DNA from: CAZSMC01 sp964607755
Lineage (GTDB): Bacteria > Zhuqueibacterota > Zhuqueibacteria > Residuimicrobiales > Krinioviventaceae
DNA length: 8,273 nucleotides
Direction of reading: 5' to 3'
Assembly: GCA_964607755.1 (NCBI GenBank)
Contig: CAZSMC010000123.1
Coordinates: 1 to 8,273, forward strand
A program made the translations under genes and the position numbers. The notes below the pieces were generated by a model. It had not been told where the DNA came from, did not search any database, and was given only the letters and a program-made list of their open reading frames with translations. This document shows, in pieces, positions 5,229 to 8,273 of this stretch (position 1 is its first letter; every line of letters starts with the position of its first letter).

Positions 5229-5364
5229 TATTAAAAGCCCAATATTGTGCACGAATCGCTTCTAGAATTTGTAATTTTTTTTCACCTGATAATTTTTTCC
5301 AATATTCTATTTCAGCTAACTCTTGTTCCTCAAAAGAACTAAAAATTTTTATTGACTTTTGCAT
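5170..5364 (-). CDS. Small partner protein of the nucleotidyltransferase
   Basis: A 64-residue protein starting MQKSIKIFSSFEEQELAEIE (1-20), then YWKKLSGEKKLQILEAIRAQ (21-40) and a basic tail RLQRVYRVIKRTRG (51-64). I recognise the FxSFEEQExAexxYWkxLs...LQRVxRVxK pattern as a small protein that regularly precedes this kind of nucleotidyltransferase. It is probably the antitoxin or regulatory subunit, but I know of no proven function. The frame extends to a TTG at 5406; the ATG at 5364 fits the family start better. Its last 59 bases overlap the enzyme gene in another frame, an unusually long overlap that would constrain both sequences. Confidence 0.65.
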   Translation of the reverse strand: MQKSIKIFSSFEEQELAEIEYWKKLSGEKKLQILEAIRAQYWAFNNESLPRLQRVYRVIKRTRG

Positions 5365-5470
5365 ACGTGATGCTCGATTTTTTTCAACATGAGTTCTTGG
5401 TTCCAAAGCACTTATTATCGGTCACATTGTTGAGTTCAATCATTTAAAATACTAAAATTTGTTCATTGTA

Positions 5471-5502
5471 TTTGTGGTACACGTTTCATGTGTGCTACAA
5501 AT
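5471..5502. repeat. 31-bp palindrome family, copy 4
   Basis: tttgtggtacacgtttcatg followed by tgtgctacaaat. Arms differ from the consensus at the loop-proximal pairs (acacgt with atgtgt), but pairing is kept through a G-U pair, as expected if the RNA or single-stranded hairpin matters. It lies between the nucleotidyltransferase operon and copy 5. Confidence 0.7.
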
Positions 5503-5569
5503 TTAAACATGCACTGTCATGAAAATAAGTTCATAATTATTTTCCTTTGCGGCCTCAGCGGTCCTTGTA

Positions 5570-5600
5570 TTTGTAGTACACCTTTCAGGTGTGCTACAAA
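5570..5600. repeat. 31-bp palindrome family, copy 5 (best copy)
   Basis: tttgtagtacacctttcagg followed by tgtgctacaaa. The two arms are complementary at all but one position. No gcagagg leader precedes it; instead cctcagcggtccttgta does. It is followed after two bases by another palindrome and then R3 copy 2, forming a cluster of repeats. Confidence 0.8.
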
Positions 5601-5601
5601 T

Positions 5602-5618
5602 GGGAACATTATGTTCCC
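5602..5618. repeat. Perfect 17-bp palindrome at the R3 edge
   Basis: gggaacattatgttccc is a perfect inverted repeat centred on one base. Only its right half (attatgttccc) is present at the start of R3 copy 1 at 2323. The palindrome therefore straddles the outer edge of R3 and may be an end structure or a junction product. Confidence 0.65.
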
Positions 5619-5766
5619 CCAAAAAGAAACGATGAGAAACGATTCAACACACTACCGTCATGTCGCTCCACACCGCTGCTCGTCGAAAAAAAAGTGGGGC
5701 GTTTTGGAAACAAATATTTATATAATGTAAATTTAAGAAAATGAGTAAAGGTTTGTATAACCCTGT
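5608..5766. repeat. Dispersed repeat R3, copy 2
   Basis: About 159 bases matching 2323-2478, with a few substitutions and small indels in the gctgctcgtcgaaaaaaaag section. The matching ends at tgtataaccctgt; beyond it the sequence (gtcataaaaatgtaaaataa) is unlike the toxin remnant beside copy 1, which fixes that boundary. The minus-strand open frame through it is the same R3-derived frame as at copy 1 and is not a gene. Confidence 0.8.
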
Positions 5767-6050
5767 CATAAAAATGTAAAATAATAAAATAAACGGTAAA
5801 AATCAAATTTTGGCATTTTTTCAGTCATTACATTCTTTATCTTTACACCTGGTTCATATTTTTAATGTTGAAAAAGAGTGGCTTTACGGATCAAGTGCAG
5901 GAGCTTTTTTAACGCAGAGGAACAAAGAACACAGAGCTGCGCAGAGGTTTTTGTAGTACACTTGAAACTTGCCACGCACCCCATACCCCGAATCTCATAT
6001 CCCACCGCGTATATCACCGCAGAGAATACAATTTGATCCGACGAAATGTG
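5767..6050. other. Non-coding gap with a degenerate palindrome half
   Basis: I see no gene here. At 5917-5968 the leader-like sequence aacgcagagg...ctgcgcagaggttt ends in tttgtagtacacttgaaac, a left half of the 31-bp palindrome with a ruined right half. The bases gccacgcaccccataccccg at 5971-5990 resemble accacacaccccgtacctcg at the very start of the window. Confidence 0.55.
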
Positions 6051-6257
6051 TTATGCCGCTTGTTGCCCTAATTTATCTGACAATTCTTCAAGAGTTTTTT
6101 GAATGAATTCACCCTCTTTGCTTTCGATCAAGATCTCTCCACATGTGTCGCATTTATAAACTGGCAGTTCGTCAATTGTCAAATGGATACCAAACCTATC
6201 TGCATGATAGATATCTTTTGTTAAAGTCAAATCCCCATTGCAATAGAGACATTTCAT
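6051..6257 (-). CDS. YgiT-type zinc-finger antitoxin-like protein
   Basis: A 68-residue protein with two CxxC pairs, C3-C6 (MKCLYCNGD) and C36-C39 (YKCDTCGEILIE), as in the zinc-binding N-terminal domain of MqsA/YgiT. The central segment LTIDELPVYKC and the C-terminal helix FIQKTLEELSDKL (52-64) are typical of the short form that lacks the DNA-binding HTH half. The ATG overlaps the stop of the upstream gene as ATGA, with AAGGAAG ribosome-binding site six bases before. It is the presumed antitoxin of the DUF4258 protein encoded just upstream; the operon order is toxin then antitoxin, as in mqsRA. Confidence 0.85.
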   Translation of the reverse strand: MKCLYCNGDLTLTKDIYHADRFGIHLTIDELPVYKCDTCGEILIESKEGEFIQKTLEELSDKLGQQAA

Positions 6258-6496
6258 TTGTTCTTCCTTTTTGTAAAATCTTTATTCCATCTTCTTTTAT
6301 CTGGAATATAAGCTGTGATAATGGCTAAATATTCGTCTCTAGGCGTACAAACAACATGAATAGTTCTATTTGATACTTTTGCTTGTATTAAACAACTATG
6401 CCTTCGTTTATCCTCTGGATAGTCCTCAATTATTTTCCCGGAAAAAATAACTTTTTCCACTTCATATGTTTTAATCATGCGATCCGCTTCATTCAT
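6254..6496 (-). CDS. DUF4258 toxin-like protein with a damaged 5' end
   Basis: An 80-residue DUF4258 protein: GKIIEDYPEDKRRHSCLIQA (20-39), then VSNRTIHVVCTPRDEY (41-56) and AIITAYIPDKRRWNKDF (58-74). DUF4258 proteins are predicted RNase-type toxins. The conserved N-terminal HAlxRM motif is missing from this ORF but is present in frame just upstream (LHALKRM, 6514-6494). That extension contains no ATG; the only ATG further up (6547) is followed at once by TAA. The annotated ATG at 6496 has AAAAGG abutting it with no spacer, a poor site. So the gene may have lost its true start by a nonsense change in codon 2, start at the CTG at 6514, or be inactive. Its stop overlaps the YgiT-like start by four bases. 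Confidence 0.7.
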   Translation of the reverse strand: MNEADRMIKTYEVEKVIFSGKIIEDYPEDKRRHSCLIQAKVSNRTIHVVCTPRDEYLAIITAYIPDKRRWNKDFTKRKNK

Positions 6497-6668
6497 CCTT
6501 TTTAACGCATGCAGTGTGTAAAGGATTCGTAATTTTGTATTTTACATAAACAATTCGTCACAGCTCCGCCATCTCACTTCATCCGTGCTCGATAGTCGTC
6601 ACAATGTGATTATTGTCTTTTTGCAAGTTTTGTACCAGGTTCACGAAAGAGTCCAATCGAGCAGGGCT

Positions 6669-6759
6669 CAGGTTAAACCGACTGTTTCTTCCATTCCTTT
6701 CGGGGATTAATCCAGTCTATTTATTAGGCATCGCCTGAGCCCCCTCTCCCCATCCGTAG
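6669..6759. repeat. Repeat R4, copy 2
   Basis: The same 91-base block as at 3893-3983, with cggctg changed to cgactg and cagtcc to cattcc. It leads without a gap into R1 copy 3, so R4 may simply be the outer part of R1 that copies 1 and 4 lack. The bases 6548-6668 before it hold no gene that I recognise. Confidence 0.75.
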
Positions 6760-6905
6760 ATTTTCCCGCATACGGCTGGTATTATTCACCTTAAAGTGTT
6801 CACAGGGAGCAACAACGTTACAACACCACAAGTCCTGATTTGATCAGATACTCGTAGGCTCTGCGACCATAGAGCTTGCTTCGTCGTTGACTCTTTATGC
6901 GTTAC
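6747..6905. repeat. Interspersed repeat R1, copy 3
   Basis: Contains cccgcatacggctggtatt, cacagggagcaacaacgtta and tgatttgatcagatactcg, then diverges (ctcgtaggctctgcgaccat) and ends at the junction with a reverse-transcriptase fragment. Where copies 1 and 4 carry cccgccaaccggcggg, this copy has ttattcaccttaaagtgtt, so the small hairpin slot is exchanged between copies. Confidence 0.7.
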
Positions 6906-7015
6906 CGTTCCTGCTTTGCCTTAAGGTAAAGCTTCCGCTGAAACTGGCGTGCCTTCGCTTCGATCCTTTCTAGTCCTCTGGACAATGGAATCGGGCTCCT
7001 GTTCTTTGAAAGCAT
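6902..7015 (-). pseudogene. Group II intron-type reverse transcriptase, N-terminal fragment
   Basis: The minus strand encodes 37 residues: MLSKNRSPIPLSRGLERIEA then KARQFQRKLYLKAKQER and a stop. The QRKLYLKAKQE segment is the hallmark N-terminal helix of group II intron reverse transcriptase/maturases (usually followed by xFRFYxLYDK). The stop (6902-6904) lies where the sequence becomes R1, so the gene was cut there. None of the polymerase or maturase domains is present in the window. Perfect hairpins flank it on both sides in the leader. It shows that a retroelement once sat here and may be the source of R1, but that link is inference. Confidence 0.6.
6909..6932. repeat. Short hairpin within the reverse-transcriptase fragment
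   Basis: gctttgccttaaggtaaagc forms a near-perfect stem within the QRKLYLKAK coding stretch. It may be chance, as that coding sequence is itself close to palindromic. Confidence 0.35.
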
Positions 7016-7017
7016 GT

Positions 7018-7047
7018 ACCCTGTTGGATAAAATTATCCAATAGGGT
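7018..7047. repeat. 14-bp-stem hairpin before the reverse-transcriptase start
   Basis: accctgttggataa (7018-7031) pairs with ttatccaatagggt (7034-7047), with one G-U pair and a two-base loop, three bases upstream of the ATG of the reverse-transcriptase fragment on the minus strand. A stem this strong so close to the start would block ribosomes if transcribed. It could be a translational control element of the old retroelement or an inserted miniature inverted repeat. Confidence 0.55.
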
Positions 7048-7123
7048 GAATAAGGTAGAGCTCCTTCGCTACTCACAGGTTATTCTCTCCTATGGATCAT
7101 CACTACTATGAGCTCATCTGACT

Positions 7124-7160
7124 TTGGGTGTCCCCATCCTGGAGGCTGGGGACGAGATGA
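7124..7160. repeat. Hairpin repeat R5, copy 2
   Basis: gtcccca (7130-7136) pairs with tggggac (7147-7153). It ends two bases from the AbiEii stop codon, in the position of a terminator, but there is no U-tract on the minus strand. The loop differs from copy 1 (tcctggaggc against ggcccgaggc) while the outer stem is kept. Confidence 0.55.
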
Positions 7161-7161
7161 A

Positions 7162-7815
7162 TTAAATACCAAGCAGATCTCTCACAAGTTGATTTTTAAT
7201 TTTTTCTAACTCGATCAAATCGGGAGTGCTAACCCAATTAAGAATCGATAATTTCTTCAGGTCGAAAGTATCGATTCTCTCAGCGATCTCGGGCGGGAAA
7301 ATCCCGGCTGCTTTAGATTGTGATGCCGTAAAAATCATTTCCCAGTCAACTTTGAAAGAATTATTGATGAACAAAATATCTGCAAAGTCTTTAGGTTCGT
7401 CTCTATCTTTTATAGCCGTAATTTTATTAGCGAGAATGTTTAACGGATTATCGACTTTTGCAAACAATTTAAATGACTTTGTGTTTCCCAGATAGAACGG
7501 AACATCGTTAATAAATTCCAACTTTAAGTTAATATTATTATTTTTCGCGCTAAACCTGGCAAATCGTTCTTCTTTTCTAACGACTGATAATTTAACAAAT
7601 CCGGAAAGCTCATTTTGTATAATATCAAGTTGTAATAAAAAATTTTTGTCATCATTTACAAAGAAATCTAGATCATCGGAGTATCTGTGATTCAAGTAAA
7701 AACGGCTTAAAGCCGTCCCTCCGGAAAGATAAAAGTTTGTTTTTAGATGACTAATTTTTTCTAGTATGTTATCCTGAAGCGGATATAGTTTCTTTTTGTA
7801 AAAATCTTTTTGCAA
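7162..7815 (-). CDS. AbiEii/AbiGii-type nucleotidyltransferase toxin
   Basis: A 217-residue nucleotidyltransferase of the AbiEii/AbiGii toxin family, the enzyme of type IV-like TA and phage-defence modules. GG at 32-33 in YLSGGTALSRFYL (29-41) and D48-x-D50 in YSDDLDFF (45-52) form the metal-binding signature; an acidic residue E100 is in LKLEFIND (97-104). NKITAIKDRDEPKDFADILF (130-149) carries the basic/acidic motif conserved in this family. No ATG is available near the N-terminus; I start at TTG 7815, preceded by AGGA at about eight bases, because relatives begin shortly before FYxxKLYPLQ. It overlaps the upstream gene by 47 bases. It is probably shorter than classical AbiEii but has all the core motifs. 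Confidence 0.85.
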   Translation of the reverse strand: MQKDFYKKKLYPLQDNILEKISHLKTNFYLSGGTALSRFYLNHRYSDDLDFFVNDDKNFLLQLDIIQNELSGFVKLSVVRKEERFARFSAKNNNINLKLEFINDVPFYLGNTKSFKLFAKVDNPLNILANKITAIKDRDEPKDFADILFINNSFKVDWEMIFTASQSKAAGIFPPEIAERIDTFDLKKLSILNWVSTPDLIELEKIKNQLVRDLLGI

Positions 7816-8098
7816 ATTTGAGTCCTGATGTATTATTTTCCCCTTTTTTATTAAAATTATTCAAATGATCGTCTAATAATTGCAAAACTTCCAACAGCTC
7901 ATTTTCATCAAATAATGATATAAATTGATACCAATTGAGGTAATTAAAACAACGGTTGATAAGATATTTTCTGTCTATGTGCGAATAATTTGTTTGTTTT
8001 CCCTCAAGTATATCTAATAAATCATCATGGGAAATGTTATAATCCCAAATAACTTTTTCCAATAAATCTTTCTTTTTTTGAGGTGATAATTCATTCAT
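7769..8098 (-). CDS. Small partner protein of the AbiEii-type toxin
   Basis: A 109-residue protein that I recognise as a family regularly encoded before this short AbiEii type: KVIWDYNISHDDLLDILEGK (15-34), then SHIDRKYLINRCFNYLNWYQ (39-58) and LLDDHLNN near 73-80. It is not an AbiEi-type winged-helix antitoxin, so this pair differs from classical abiEi-abiEii. Its role is presumed to be the antitoxin. The ATG at 8098 has a GGA about nine bases upstream. The tail from about residue 94 on overlaps the toxin start in a second frame. Confidence 0.7.
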   Translation of the reverse strand: MNELSPQKKKDLLEKVIWDYNISHDDLLDILEGKQTNYSHIDRKYLINRCFNYLNWYQFISLFDENELLEVLQLLDDHLNNFNKKGENNTSGLKFAKRFLQKETISASG

Positions 8099-8153
8099 TT
8101 TATTCCGTCATCCTTCTTTTTAGCTATTCTCGAGACGCTATCAGACCTCCCTA

Positions 8154-8273
8154 ATCCCTTCCGTAGGTTTTCACCCGCCATCTGGCGGGCTGGTATTCTT
8201 CCCCGCCAACCGGCGGGATTCACAGGGAGCAACAACGTTACAACACCACAAGTCCTGATTTGATCAGATACTC
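8154..8273. repeat. Interspersed repeat R1, copy 4 (runs off the window)
   Basis: Contains cccgccatctggcggg and cccgccaaccggcggg hairpins in both variable slots, then cacagggagcaacaacgtta and tgatttgatcagatactc at the edge. It lies upstream of the AbiEii operon, 56 bases before its first ATG, and so may carry or displace the promoter of that operon. Confidence 0.75.

Noticed and set aside
521..5600. The palindromes as integron attC sites
   Set aside because: They lack the GTTRRRY/RYYYAAC core pair and the long bulged arms, are not placed one per cassette, and no integrase is in the window.
521..5600. CRISPR array
   Set aside because: The palindrome copies are irregularly spaced by hundreds to thousands of bases, with no regular spacers.
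5609..5806. 65-codon minus-strand ORF across R3 copy 2
   Set aside because: It is the R3-derived frame also seen at the end of the truncated RelE gene; no family match and no start context.
7226..7495. Plus-strand 89-codon ORF
   Set aside because: Antisense shadow of the AbiEii-type gene, which has clear catalytic motifs.

Overview
The window is an AT-rich stretch of accessory bacterial chromosome. All the intact genes I can support lie on the minus strand, and almost all belong to small toxin-antitoxin (TA) or TA-like families. The organism cannot be fixed from the sequence. The density of dispersed hairpin repeats with so many plasmid-type TA modules suits a large repeat-rich environmental genome, for example a Brocadiales-like planctomycete or a deltaproteobacterium. 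That is a weak guess.

Layout along the plus strand. 1-621 is non-coding repeat. 622-672 is a broken 3' end of a DUF2283 gene. 698-1337 is a TumE-like toxin with its partner. 1451-1680 holds repeats and a PIN-toxin tail. 1682-2315 is a PIN toxin with a small partner. 2323-2557 is a dispersed repeat lying inside a RelE-like toxin gene. 2557-2757 is the antitoxin left behind. 2825-3025 is an intact DUF2283 gene. 3098-3483 is a UPF0175 antitoxin with only the first 35 codons of its DUF3368-type PIN partner. 3484-4763 is repeats. 4764-5364 is a nucleotidyltransferase with a small overlapping partner. 5365-6050 is repeats. 6051-6496 is a DUF4258 toxin-like protein with a YgiT-type zinc-finger protein. 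6548-7161 is repeats plus a reverse-transcriptase N-terminal fragment. 7162-8098 is an AbiEii-type nucleotidyltransferase with its partner. 8154 to the end is another repeat copy.

The modules work as independent two-gene cassettes: toxin and partner overlap or abut, and no common pathway joins them. Several are in decay, namely a RelE toxin cut by a repeat, a PIN toxin cut after 35 codons, a PIN tail, a DUF2283 tail and a DUF4258 gene whose best start codon is followed by a stop. The antitoxin side tends to survive while the toxin is lost.

Between modules lie at least five interspersed repeat families. R1 is a long non-coding repeat. R2 is a double hairpin. R3 is about 157 bp. R4 is 91 bp and precedes R1. 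The fifth is a 31-bp palindrome, often preceded by a gcagaggttttt leader. An R1 copy joins an N-terminal fragment of a group II intron-like reverse transcriptase. No transposase, integrase, tRNA, rRNA or CRISPR array was seen. The main biological interest is the repeat-delimited TA island itself, with direct traces of repeats disrupting toxin genes.
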